DNA from: DAOUBF01 sp034432795
GTDB taxonomy: Bacteria; Chloroflexota; Anaerolineae; DSLN01
Direction of reading: 5' to 3'
Assembly (NCBI GenBank): GCA_034432795.1
Contig: DAOUBF010000005.1
Span: forward strand, 33,358-97,357
Length of the DNA: 64,000 nucleotides
Shown piece after piece: positions 42,217 through 50,847 of the stretch. The notes below the pieces were generated by a model that was not told the DNA's origin, did not search any database, and was given only the letters and a program-made list of their open reading frames with translations. The position numbers and the translations under genes were made by a program. Positions within the stretch are counted from its first letter, which is position 1; every line of letters starts with the position of its first letter.

Positions 42217-42504
42217 GTGGGCCATTCTGCCACACCAGTTGGAGACCATCTCGGTAGACAGAAGACCGGGACCCCTGTGACCAGCATAACCGAACGTCAG
42301 GGGCTTGCCAACTTACCTGGGGAGGAATTGGAGCAGGCTTTGGTGGAGTTTCTAACGCCGATACTGATACAGTTGCCCGAGAAACGTCTGCGTAACGCCG
42401 GGGGGCTGGCGGTCCAGGGCATCCTGGCCGCACAGTCGCCTCTCATCACGGAGATGGCCCGCAGCAGGAAGGAGCACGAGGCTGAAACCACCTGGCCTAT
42501 TTAA
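42217..42504 (+). pseudogene. Possible transposase N-terminal fragment
   Basis: A 95-codon frame. From about residue 23 the sequence (LPGEELEQALVEFLTPILIQ, LAVQGILAAQSPLITEMAR, AETTWPI) resembles the N-terminus of some IS-element transposases in Chloroflexota. It stops just before a family A repeat at 42505, and no catalytic part follows. The likely start is GTG near 42277. The assignment is from memory of the sequence pattern only; an unknown small protein is possible. Confidence 0.35.
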
Positions 42505-42507
42505 GTT

Positions 42508-42550
42508 TTCACCCCCCTCCCTCCCCCTCCCCTGTCCAGGGGGAGGAAAC
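42508..42550. repeat. Family A hairpin
   Basis: CCCTCCCCCTCCCCTGTCCA then GGGGGAGG, between the transposase-like fragment and the end of queA. Confidence 0.7.
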
Positions 42551-42556
42551 AGGCGC

Positions 42557-43606
42557 TCATAAAATCAGCATGGCGTCGCCGAAGCTGTAAAAGCGATAGC
42601 CCTCGCGGATAGCCTCCTGGTAGGCGCGTAGGATGAACTCACGCCCGGCGAAGGCCGAGACAAGCATGAGCAACGTTGAGCGCGGCAGGTGGAAGTTGGT
42701 GATGAGCGCGTCCACGACGCGGAACTGGAAGCCGGGGTAAATGAAGAGGTCGGTCTGGCCCTCAAAAGGGGCGACCGGGCGCCAGGGGCAGGCCTCACCC
42801 TCGGCCTGGGCCAGACCGCGCCGGGCGGCGGTTTCCAGCGTGCGCACCACCGTGGTGCCGACGGCAACGATGCGCCCCCCGGCCAGTTTGGTCTGGTTGA
42901 TTTGCTCAGCGGCCTCCACCGGCAAGCGCGCCCACTCTGTGTGGATACGGTGCTCCTCAATGCGTTCCTCGGTCACCGGGCGGAAGGTATCCAGGCCGAT
43001 GTGCAGGGTAACATAAGCAAAGCCAATGCCCTGCTGGCGCAGCCGCAGCATCAGCTCCGGCGTGAAGTGCAGCCCGGCGGTAGGCGCAGCGACGGCACCT
43101 GCGTGCCGGGCGTACACGGTTTGATAGCGCTCCGGGTCCTTGAGCGGCGTGCGAATATAGGGGGGGAGGGGGATCGTGCCAATGCTTTCCAGCAGGGAGG
43201 TAAGCGGATGGTCAAAGGCGATCACACGCTCGCCTGTCTCGCCGACCTCTATGACCTCGCCCGTGAGATCGCTGTTTTTAATCCCGATGCGCGTGCCCAG
43301 GCGCACGGCACGACCTCTCACCAATGCCTCCCACACGGTCGGCGTGCGCGGGCGCAGCAGGAGCACCTCCACCCGGCCTCCGCTGGGCAGTTTGCGCCCG
43401 AAGAGCCGCGCCGGGATGACCCGCGTATCGTTCAGGACGAGCAGGTCGCCGGGGCGCAGGTAGTCGCCAATGTCGCGGAAGATGCGGTGGGCGATGCTCT
43501 GGTCGGCCCGGTTGAGGACCATCAGCCGGGCGGCGTCGCGCGGCTCCACCGGCGTCTGTGCAATGCGCTCAGGCGGCAGTTCGTAGTCAAAATCGCGTAT
43601 ATCCAT
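42557..43606 (-). CDS. queA: S-adenosylmethionine:tRNA ribosyltransferase-isomerase
   Basis: Transfers and isomerises the ribosyl part of SAM onto preQ1 in tRNA to form epoxyqueuosine. The 349-residue protein matches QueA along its length: FDYELPPERIAQTPVEPRDAARLMVL, NDTRVIPARLFG, AAPTAGLHFTPELM, VTLHIGLDTFRPV, VAVGTTVVRTLE and TNFHLPRSTLLMLVSAFAG. The ATG at 43606 begins the family consensus; a TTG at 43618 is less likely. It lies downstream of ruvB and a DUF2905 gene on the same strand, a common bacterial arrangement. Confidence 0.96.
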   Translation of the reverse strand: MDIRDFDYELPPERIAQTPVEPRDAARLMVLNRADQSIAHRIFRDIGDYLRPGDLLVLNDTRVIPARLFGRKLPSGGRVEVLLLRPRTPTVWEALVRGRAVRLGTRIGIKNSDLTGEVIEVGETGERVIAFDHPLTSLLESIGTIPLPPYIRTPLKDPERYQTVYARHAGAVAAPTAGLHFTPELMLRLRQQGIGFAYVTLHIGLDTFRPVTEERIEEHRIHTEWARLPVEAAEQINQTKLAGGRIVAVGTTVVRTLETAARRGLAQAEGEACPWRPVAPFEGQTDLFIYPGFQFRVVDALITNFHLPRSTLLMLVSAFAGREFILRAYQEAIREGYRFYSFGDAMLIL

Positions 43607-43648
43607 CGGCCAGCCCAATGACTGTACGAGCAGGTCTCAGGCCTGTTC

Positions 43649-43879
43649 CTACTGGCGCAATCGCAAGATCAGGTTCAGGATCACGGTCAACAGCAGGCTG
43701 AGCAGGATGGAGGTGGCCAGCGGGAAGAAGCAGGAGAAGCCATCCCGCTCAATGCGGATGTCGCCGGGGAGGTTCCCCAGCCAGGGGATGCGGCTGCCCA
43801 GCATCAGCAGCCCGCCGATCAGGGCGATCCCGATGCCCAGGATCAGGAGGATACGGCCAAAGTCGCTGAGGTCAGGCAT
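43649..43879 (-). CDS. DUF2905 small membrane protein
   Basis: A 76-residue protein with two membrane helices (~8-28 and ~52-72) separated by the conserved loop IPWLGNLPGDIRIER typical of DUF2905. The function of the family is unknown. It starts three bases after the ruvB stop and precedes queA. ruvB-DUF2905-queA is a recurring order in several phyla, so co-expression is likely. Confidence 0.9.
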   Translation of the reverse strand: MPDLSDFGRILLILGIGIALIGGLLMLGSRIPWLGNLPGDIRIERDGFSCFFPLATSILLSLLLTVILNLILRLRQ

Positions 43880-43882
43880 AGG

Positions 43883-44917
43883 CTAAAACAGGGCAGGTTG
43901 TTCCGACTCCGGATAAGGGATACCCAGGTGCTCATAGGCCAGGCGGGTGGCCACGCGGCCTCGCGGCGAGCGGTCCAGGAAGCCTAATTGGAGCAGGTAA
44001 GGCTCCACCACGTCCATGATAGTGTCGGCTTCCTCGCTGATGGCGGCGGAGATGGTTTCCAGGCCAACCGGGCCACCGCCGAACTTCTCAATGATGGCGC
44101 GCAGCACACGCCGGTCCAGGTCATCCAACCCCTTCTCATCCACGTCCAGCAGGGCCAGCGCCTCGGCGGCGATCGGGCCGGTGATGGCGCCATCGGCGCG
44201 GACCTGGGCGTAGTCGCGCACGCGGCGCAACAGGCGCAGGGCCACGCGGGGCGTGCCCCGCGCCCGGCGGGCGATCTCGGTGATCCCCTCGGCGTCAATG
44301 GGCGCCTCCAACAGGCGAGCGGCCCGCTCCACAATGGCCTCCATCGCGGGCAGGTCGTAGAAGTCCAGGCGATAGACCGCGCCGAAGCGGGCGCGCAACG
44401 GTGCGGTTAACAGGGCTAGGCGGGTGGTGGCGCCGATGACGGTGAAGCGCGGCAGGTTGAGCCGGATGGTGCGTGCGCCGGGGCCTTTGCCTACCACGAT
44501 GTCCAGGACGAAATCCTCCATCGCCGGGTAGAGGATCTCCTCAACGGCGTGACCCAGGCGATGGATCTCGTCAATGAACAGGACATCGCCCTTGCGCAGG
44601 CTGGTCAGAATGGCGGCTAGGTCGCCGGGGCGCTCAATCACCGGGCCGGCGGTGGGGCGGATGTTGACGCCCATTTCGCTGGCGATGACATAGGCGAAGC
44701 TGGTCTTGCCCAGGCCGGGCGGGCCGTAAAACAGAATGTGGTCAACGGCCTCGCCGCGGGCTTTGGCGGCCTGGATCAGGATCGCCAGGTTCTCTTTTAC
44801 CCGGTCCTGGCCGAGCATATCGGCCAGGCTGCGCGGGCGCAGCGCCGTATCCAGCCGGACGTCATCGCTTTTCTGGCGTGGTGAGATAATCCGATCGGTC
44901 ATGTGTGATGTTTCCAT
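43883..44917 (-). CDS. ruvB: Holliday junction branch migration helicase RuvB
   Basis: AAA+ motor of the RuvABC Holliday-junction machinery. RuvB motifs: LRPRSLADMLGQDRVKENL, Walker A GPPGLGKTS, Walker B DVLFIDEIHRL, sensor FTVIGATTRLALLTAPLRARFG, arginine finger region RARGTPRVALRLLRRVRDYAQ, and the C-terminal winged helix ending LGFLDRSPRGRVAT. The length of about 344 is usual. The ATG at 44917 (METSHMTDR) or 44902 (MTDR) could be the start; the longer frame to 44977 is unlikely. TTGACA and TATAAT-like boxes lie 60-90 bases upstream. First gene of ruvB-DUF2905-queA. Confidence 0.97.
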   Translation of the reverse strand: METSHMTDRIISPRQKSDDVRLDTALRPRSLADMLGQDRVKENLAILIQAAKARGEAVDHILFYGPPGLGKTSFAYVIASEMGVNIRPTAGPVIERPGDLAAILTSLRKGDVLFIDEIHRLGHAVEEILYPAMEDFVLDIVVGKGPGARTIRLNLPRFTVIGATTRLALLTAPLRARFGAVYRLDFYDLPAMEAIVERAARLLEAPIDAEGITEIARRARGTPRVALRLLRRVRDYAQVRADGAITGPIAAEALALLDVDEKGLDDLDRRVLRAIIEKFGGGPVGLETISAAISEEADTIMDVVEPYLLQLGFLDRSPRGRVATRLAYEHLGIPYPESEQPALF

Positions 44918-45057
44918 CCTTGCCCAGCCGCCAGGCCGGGTGTTGCCTGTCCCACTCTGTGTATACGTATGGAACACGTGTGCGGTGTCAATTATACCCG
45001 AAATAGGGAGTCTTTCATAATTCGTGAGGCCGGGTGCATCCTGGGGGGTGGGCTGCC

Positions 45058-45085
45058 TTGCGCGATCGGAGGGGCAGTTTATAAT
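45058..45085 (+). promoter_or_regulatory. Promoter giving a probably leaderless GMC oxidoreductase transcript
   Basis: TTGCGC (45058-45063), a 16-base spacer, and TATAAT (45080-45085). The ATG is at 45094, so the predicted transcript would start at or within two or three bases of the start codon, and no Shine-Dalgarno lies between. Confidence 0.5.
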
Positions 45086-45093
45086 CCTCTGCT

Positions 45094-47040
45094 ATGGACA
45101 CCGGCCCGCTCACAACAGGCGAGTTCCATACGCTGGCGCTGATCTGCGATACGCTCTTGCCGCCGGGCGATTCGCCCTGGCGCGCCTCGGTCGCCGAACG
45201 GGGCGCGGCGCTTCTGAGACGCCTGCCGAATGCAGACGACCTGGCGCAGTTGCGCCGGTTGCTGCGGCTGCTGGAGGTGCCAGTGGCCAGCCTGGCGCTT
45301 ACAGGCCAGGCCAAACGTTTGTCGGCGATGTCCCCTGTGGAACGCGAGAACGCCCTTCGCGCCCTGGCCCATCATCCACTCAGCCAGATACGCGGCGCCT
45401 TTCAGGCGCTCAAACGCCTGGCGATGGTCCTGTATTACGCCGATTGCGATGCCGAGGGGCACAATCCGGCCTGGCCTCCGCTTAACTACCCCGGCCCGAT
45501 CGCCGCCCCTCCCAAGGTCCCCAAAACCATCCGTCCGCTTGCCGTTGAAGACGGCGCGACGCTCGGCTGCGACGTCGTGATCGTCGGTTCAGGCGTGGGA
45601 GGTGGCATCGTCGCGGATGAGCTTACTGCCGCCGGCTATGACGTTATCGTGCTTGAAAAAGGGGGCTATTACAACGAGTCCGATTTCAATCAGCGCGAGT
45701 TTGAGGCGTTGCAAAAGCTATGCCTTGACGGTGGCTTGAGTGCCAGTCAGGACCAGGGGGTCGTCATCTTAGCCGGGTCCTGTCTGGGTGGCGGCACGGT
45801 GATCAATTACACGACCAGTTTGCGCACACCTGATCCGGTCCGGGCGGAGTGGGCGCGCCTGACCGGCCTGGATTTCTTCGTCAAGGACGAATTCACCCGC
45901 TCGCTGGATGCCATGTGTGAACGCCTACACGTCAACCAGGAGCACAACCGGCCGAGCCGACGTGATGAACTGATGGCTCGCGGGTTGACCGTCTGCGGCT
46001 GGCACGTGGAGCGCATGCCGCGTAACGTGGACGGCTGCACACAAGACGATGTGTGCGGCTACTGCGGTTTCGGCTGCGTGCATGGTGCCAAGTGCTCTAC
46101 GCTTAAGACGTGCTTACAAGACGCGTTTGAGCGCGGCGCGCGCATCGTGGTGCACTGCGCCGCGGAACGTGTCTTGATAGAAAACGGGCGCGCTGTGGGC
46201 GTAGTGGCCCGCACGCAAGCAGGCCACCATGTCACCGTCCGGGCGCAACGGGTCGTGGTCGCGGCTGGCGCGATCCACTCCCCCGCGCTCTTGCTGCGCT
46301 CCGGCCTGAGCCGGCCGGTGGGAGACCACCTGCGGCTGCATCCGGTGACGGCTGTGTGGGGCACCTTTGAGGAGGCGGTGCGGCCATGGACCGGCACACT
46401 GCAGGCGCTGTATTCCGAGCAATTCGCCGACCTTGATGAGGGCTACGGCGTGAGATTTGAGACGACAGCCATCCATCCACTGTTTCTGGCATTTGGCGCA
46501 GCCTGGGAAAGCGCGGCCCAGTTTGACGCCACAATGCGGCGGCTCACTTATACTTCACCCATCGGCATTCTGTTGCGTGACCGTTTTGGCGGGCGGGTCA
46601 CCCTGAATCGCAGCGGCGTGCCGGTTATCCATTATCGCATTTCCACGTACGATCAACAGCACGTTCGGCGCGGGGTTGAAGGCGCGGCGCGGGTGCTGTT
46701 GGCCGCCGGTGCACAGGAGATCTTCTCCACACAGAACCGCTTTGTTGCGTTCAGGCCGGGGGGCCGCGAGACACTGGAGGACTGGCTCAGCCGCGTTGAC
46801 CGCGTTGGCTATGGCGCGAATCAGACCATCTACATCTCCTTCCACCAGATGGGGACCTGCCGCATGGGGAGTGACCGGGCGACGTCCGTTGTCAACGGCC
46901 GCGGTGAAACGCACGCGGTGAAGGACCTCTACGTTGCCGACGCCAGCCTGTTTCCCAGCGCGTCGGGCGTGAACCCGATGATCACGATCGCTGCGCTGGC
47001 GCACCACGTTGCGCAGGAGATCAAGGCAAGCCTGACGTAG
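45094..47040 (+). CDS. GMC-family FAD oxidoreductase (long-chain alcohol oxidase-like) with N-terminal helical domain
   Basis: An FAD-dependent alcohol/sugar oxidoreductase of 648 residues. Residues ~1-140 are helical and resemble the small subunit (gluconate 2-dehydrogenase subunit 3 type; TLALICDTLLPPGD). The FAD-binding motif CDVVIVGSGVGGGIVADEL is at ~160, followed by GSCLGGGTVINYTT. A Cys-rich CGYCGFGCVHGAKCST is as in long-chain alcohol oxidases. The C-terminal active-site region is FHQMGTCRMGSD ... YVADASLFPSASGVNPM. No signal peptide is visible. An MFS transporter follows in the same direction. The substrate is unknown. Confidence 0.9.
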   Translation: MDTGPLTTGEFHTLALICDTLLPPGDSPWRASVAERGAALLRRLPNADDLAQLRRLLRLLEVPVASLALTGQAKRLSAMSPVERENALRALAHHPLSQIRGAFQALKRLAMVLYYADCDAEGHNPAWPPLNYPGPIAAPPKVPKTIRPLAVEDGATLGCDVVIVGSGVGGGIVADELTAAGYDVIVLEKGGYYNESDFNQREFEALQKLCLDGGLSASQDQGVVILAGSCLGGGTVINYTTSLRTPDPVRAEWARLTGLDFFVKDEFTRSLDAMCERLHVNQEHNRPSRRDELMARGLTVCGWHVERMPRNVDGCTQDDVCGYCGFGCVHGAKCSTLKTCLQDAFERGARIVVHCAAERVLIENGRAVGVVARTQAGHHVTVRAQRVVVAAGAIHSPALLLRSGLSRPVGDHLRLHPVTAVWGTFEEAVRPWTGTLQALYSEQFADLDEGYGVRFETTAIHPLFLAFGAAWESAAQFDATMRRLTYTSPIGILLRDRFGGRVTLNRSGVPVIHYRISTYDQQHVRRGVEGAARVLLAAGAQEIFSTQNRFVAFRPGGRETLEDWLSRVDRVGYGANQTIYISFHQMGTCRMGSDRATSVVNGRGETHAVKDLYVADASLFPSASGVNPMITIAALAHHVAQEIKASLT

Positions 47041-47136
47041 TGCATCGGGTCTGGCGGGCCGTGTCTTGCTATGGGCGATATTTTTGAGGCACACATCCAA
47101 GAGCAAGGTGTGGGGGGTGTTCGCGAGACGGGCCGA

Positions 47137-48438
47137 ATGAAACCGCTGGCCCGGTATCGGTGGTTTGTCCTGGGCGTGTTTTTCGCCTTTGCGTTGCTCC
47201 ATCAGTCCGACCGCCTGCTGATCAGCCCCTTGACGACCCCTATTATGGAGACGTTTGGCATCAACAAGGCGCAGATGGGGGCTGTGGTCAGCGGCACACT
47301 GCTCGTGGGGAGCGTGTTGTTCCCGCTGTGGGGCTACCTGGGCGACCGCTTCGCTCGGGCCAGGTTGTTGGCGTTGGCCTCCCTTATCTGGGGGGCCACC
47401 ACCTGGCTGAGCGCCATTGCGCCCTCTTATCCTGCGTTCCTCGCCAGCCGTGCCTCTACCGGCATTGACGACACCAGCTATCCCGGCCTGTATAGCCTGA
47501 TCGCGGACTATTTCGGACCGCAATTGCGTGGCAAGGTGTACGGCGTGTTGCAACTCACTCAGCCGCTGGGGTATCTGCTGGCGATGGCCCTGGCGCTCCT
47601 GCTAGGGCCGGTGATCGGTTGGCGTAGCGTGTTTTACCTTACGGCTTTGTTTGGCCTTGTCCTGGCTGTGGTGATCTTCCTGGGGGTGCGCGAACCGCCG
47701 CGAGGCCGGAGTGAGCCGGAGTTGGAACAATTGGAGACCCTCCGTCTATATCAATTTGATTGGAGCAAGGCACTGGGGTTGTTCCGCAAGCGCAGCCTGC
47801 TGTTCTTATTCGCCCAGGGGTTCGTGGGCGTGTTTCCCTGGAATGTGATCGCCTTCTGGTTCTTCGCCTATCTTGAAACGGAGCGGAACTACACGGGAGA
47901 AAGCATCCTGCTGACGATGGCGCCGGTGGTCCTGGTGCTGGCAGCGGGGTACGTTGTGGGCGGGGCGCTGGGCGATGTCGTTTTCCAGCGCAACCGCCGT
48001 GGCCGCTTGCTGGTCGCTGTGACCGGCGTTCTCCTCGGAGCGGTCTTGCTGATGATCGCCATGAACATCCCGGTGGAGCAGCCGTTGCTCTTCTTCGCCA
48101 TGCTTTGCCTCACGGCGCTGTTTATCCCCTTTGCCTCGGCCAACGTGGTCTCCACCGTGTACGACGTCACCCTGCCGGAGGTGCGTAGCACGGCACTGGC
48201 CATCCAATATTTCATTGAGGAGGGCGGCGCGGCAGTGGCGCCCCTCCTGGCGGGCCTGATCGCTGATCGCTCTTCGTTACACGTCGCCATCCTGAGTATC
48301 TGCGTGACGGCATGGATGCTGGCGGCGGTTTTGCTCGGTTTCGCCGCCTACCTGGTGCCGCGTGATATGGAGGCATTACGCCGCCAATTGCGGGAGCGGG
48401 CCGAGGCTGAGCGGGCCTTACAGGCCCTGACCACGTAG
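47137..48438 (+). CDS. Major facilitator superfamily transporter (spinster-like)
   Basis: A secondary transporter of about 433 residues with about 12 membrane helices. The MFS loop 2-3 motif is visible as GYLGDRFARARLLALASLIWG. Other family features are NKAQMGAVVSGTLL, RASTGIDDTSYPGLYSLIADYF and the second-half GGALGDVVFQRNRRGRLL. The cytoplasmic tail is Arg/Glu-rich and helical (RRQLRERAEAERAL). The start is uncertain: the ATG at 47137 begins just before the first helix, and an ATG at 47071 would add 22 residues. It lies about 100 bases after the GMC oxidoreductase, so it may move that enzyme's substrate or product. Confidence 0.88.
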   Translation: MKPLARYRWFVLGVFFAFALLHQSDRLLISPLTTPIMETFGINKAQMGAVVSGTLLVGSVLFPLWGYLGDRFARARLLALASLIWGATTWLSAIAPSYPAFLASRASTGIDDTSYPGLYSLIADYFGPQLRGKVYGVLQLTQPLGYLLAMALALLLGPVIGWRSVFYLTALFGLVLAVVIFLGVREPPRGRSEPELEQLETLRLYQFDWSKALGLFRKRSLLFLFAQGFVGVFPWNVIAFWFFAYLETERNYTGESILLTMAPVVLVLAAGYVVGGALGDVVFQRNRRGRLLVAVTGVLLGAVLLMIAMNIPVEQPLLFFAMLCLTALFIPFASANVVSTVYDVTLPEVRSTALAIQYFIEEGGAAVAPLLAGLIADRSSLHVAILSICVTAWMLAAVLLGFAAYLVPRDMEALRRQLRERAEAERALQALTT

Positions 48439-48459
48439 CACGCCGGGAAGGGTGCGGGA

Positions 48460-49302
48460 CTATTCGTCAAACAGCACGGTGGATTCGGCGTAATAGCGGA
48501 CCTGTTTGTTGGCGACTTTGTGCCGCAGCCACTCCTCTAGCCAGGCGTTCTTCTCCTCTGTGGAGCGTGCCTCGGCCAGGATGTGGAGCGGCAGGTTCAC
48601 ACGCAGGGCGCGGCGGGGGATGATGTGGCGGGTGATGCCTGCAGGGAGGCGCGCCTCGTTGCGGGCCAACTCCAGGATCTCCGCCGGTTCGTAGTGGGGG
48701 AAGACCACCACAGCCACCAGGTCGGGATAGAGCTGGGCGAGTTGGGCGATCCGGTCGGTGTTGGCGCGGTAGATGCGGCAGATGTCCTTATAAGCGTCCA
48801 CCAGGGTGTTCAACAGCGCGGTGCGGCTTTGCAGGTCGTGGCCTCCCTCAATCAGGAAGACCTGCTCATCCCGGCAGACCAGGTAGGCCAGGATGTCGCG
48901 TCGCGCCAGGGCAGCGCGGGCGTGCAACAGGCCGCTTGGTGTGAGCGTCAGCCCCAGGATGGCCTTCAGGCGCGTTGTGAAGGTCTCCAGGTCGCAGCCG
49001 GTGATGACGTGGTACCAGGTGGAGAGCTGGAGTTCGGGGTCCTCGTAGTCCACGATCTGGACCAGCATGTGGGGCAGGCCTAGGAGCTTCGCGGCGGTGA
49101 CGCGGTTCGCGCCATCTAACACGACATAACGATCTTCCTCTGGGCTGAGACGAGCCACAATCGGCGGGTTGATCAGCACGCCTTCGGCCTTCAGCCGTTC
49201 GGCCAGCGGCAGCGAGCGCTGGACATCGTGCTGTTCGTGCGGGATCAGCCGGTCCAGCGGGACGATGCGTAGAGTGGGTAAATCAAACAGGGGCGGAGAC
49301 AC
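48460..49302 (-). CDS. SbnI/SerK-like free L-serine kinase (ParB-like fold)
   Basis: A 280-residue ParB/sulfiredoxin-fold protein. The N-terminal half has LRIVPLDRLIPHE, the nucleotide-site motif VVLDGANRVTAAKLLGLP and LSTWYHV. The C-terminal half has LPAGITRHIIPRRALRVNLP and the tail NKQVRYYAESTVLFDE. All of these line up by eye with staphylococcal SbnI, which together with archaeal SerK phosphorylates free serine to O-phosphoserine. The start is the GTG at 49302, five bases after the stop of the cystathionine synthase-like gene, without a clear Shine-Dalgarno, so it depends on coupling. The pairing suggests phosphoserine is made for the neighbouring enzyme. Confidence 0.8.
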   Translation of the reverse strand: MSPPLFDLPTLRIVPLDRLIPHEQHDVQRSLPLAERLKAEGVLINPPIVARLSPEEDRYVVLDGANRVTAAKLLGLPHMLVQIVDYEDPELQLSTWYHVITGCDLETFTTRLKAILGLTLTPSGLLHARAALARRDILAYLVCRDEQVFLIEGGHDLQSRTALLNTLVDAYKDICRIYRANTDRIAQLAQLYPDLVAVVVFPHYEPAEILELARNEARLPAGITRHIIPRRALRVNLPLHILAEARSTEEKNAWLEEWLRHKVANKQVRYYAESTVLFDE

Positions 49303-49307
49303 GTCAT

Positions 49308-50747
49308 CTATTTCACATGGGTGGCCAAGTAGTCCAGGATGTCAATCTTGGTCAGGATGCCGATGACGGCGTCGTCTTCCACGACCACAGCGACGTTACC
49401 GGTGGTGAAGATGCCTAGCAACGTCTCCAGGGAGGAATCGGGGTGGACCACAGCCACGTCCGGATTGACGATGTCGGCGATGCTCTCCTCCATCGCGTGG
49501 GCGTGATCGGCCAGGAGCATGTGGTTGAGCAGGTCAATCTCGGTCACGATGCCGATGAGCTTCCCCTGGTCATCTACGACGGGCACCTGGGAGATGTCGT
49601 GCTGCTTCATCAGGGCGATGACATTCACCATCTTGTCGCTGGGCCGGGCGGTGATCACGCCCTGCATGGGCTTGGCCTTGAGCACGTCGGCGGCGCGATT
49701 CTCCAGCCAGGCCGACTCCAGGAAACCATTTTCGCGCATCCAGTCGTCATTGAATACTTTGGACAGGTAGCGGGCGCCGGAGTCGGGCAGGATGACGACC
49801 ATGAGCGTCCCTGCGGGCAGATTGTGGGAAGTGGCATAGTGCAGCGCGCCGGCGACGGCGGTTCCTGAGGAGCCGCCGCAGAAGATGCCCTCCTCGCGCA
49901 CCAGGCGGCGCGTCATTAGGAAGGATTCTTTGTCGCCGATTTGCACCATGTCGTCAATCACGCTGAAATCCAGCGCGCCGGGGACGAAGTCTTCGCCGAT
50001 GCCCTCCACTTTGTAGGTCTTCAGGAAGGGTTGATCAGGCACGCGGCCCAGTTTGAAGGTATCGTAAAGCAAGGAGCCGACCGGGTCCACGCCGACGACC
50101 TTGATCTTGGGGTTCTGCTCTTTGAGGTAGCGGCCCGTGCCAGTGATCGTGCCGCCGGTGCCCACGCCGGCGACGAGGACATCAATCTGCCCGCCTGTCT
50201 GGCGCCAGATCTCCGGGCCGGTGGTGCGATAGTGGGCTTCGGGGTTGGCCGGGTTATAATACTGGTTGGCGAGGATGGCGTTGGGCGTTTCTTGCACAAT
50301 ACGGCGGGCCACGCTATAGTACGAGCGTGGGTCATCCGGCTCAACGGCGGTGGGGGTGATGATCACGCGGGCGCCGAAGGCGCGCAGCAGGCGGATCTTC
50401 TCTTCGCTCATCTTATCGGGCATGACGAAGACGCACTTGTAGCCGCGAATGGCCGCGACGATGGCCAGCCCCACGCCAGTGTTGCCGGAGGTGGCCTCCA
50501 CAATGGTGCCGCCTGGGCGCAGCAGGCCGCGTCGCTCGGCGTCCTCAATGATGGCGATGCCAATGCGGTCCTTGACCGATCCGCCAGGGTTGAGGAATTC
50601 CAGCTTGGCGTACACGGTCGCCTGGATGCCCTGGGTCACGCGGTTGAGCCGGACCAGCGGCGTGTTGCCGATCACCCCCAGGATGTTGTCGTGCATCTCG
50701 GTCGTGACCATGCCCTGGGGCGGGGGCGCGATAGCAGAAGCGTCCAT
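49308..50747 (-). CDS. Cystathionine beta-synthase-like PLP enzyme with C-terminal CBS pair
   Basis: A fold-type II PLP enzyme of 479 residues. The PLP Lys lies in LEFLNPGGSVKDRIG. The substrate loop EATSGNTGVGLAIVA and the phosphate-binding GVGTGGTITGTGRYLK are clear. Residues ~345-479 carry two CBS domains (GVITARPSDKMVNVIALM, VVVEDDAVIGILTKIDILDYL), which often bind adenosyl ligands. The annotated reaction would be serine plus homocysteine to cystathionine. With a serine kinase encoded next door, use of O-phosphoserine as an activated serine is a serious alternative. The ATG at 50747 has GAGGGTAG upstream. Confidence 0.9.
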   Translation of the reverse strand: MDASAIAPPPQGMVTTEMHDNILGVIGNTPLVRLNRVTQGIQATVYAKLEFLNPGGSVKDRIGIAIIEDAERRGLLRPGGTIVEATSGNTGVGLAIVAAIRGYKCVFVMPDKMSEEKIRLLRAFGARVIITPTAVEPDDPRSYYSVARRIVQETPNAILANQYYNPANPEAHYRTTGPEIWRQTGGQIDVLVAGVGTGGTITGTGRYLKEQNPKIKVVGVDPVGSLLYDTFKLGRVPDQPFLKTYKVEGIGEDFVPGALDFSVIDDMVQIGDKESFLMTRRLVREEGIFCGGSSGTAVAGALHYATSHNLPAGTLMVVILPDSGARYLSKVFNDDWMRENGFLESAWLENRAADVLKAKPMQGVITARPSDKMVNVIALMKQHDISQVPVVDDQGKLIGIVTEIDLLNHMLLADHAHAMEESIADIVNPDVAVVHPDSSLETLLGIFTTGNVAVVVEDDAVIGILTKIDILDYLATHVK

Positions 50748-50847
50748 AGTACTACCCTCGCGTATATTTGACCTATGCTCTAGTGAAAGCGTACCATGAA
50801 TGGCTGGTGTTGTCAATGCCTGTTATTTTACGTCTGGAGATAATCCC

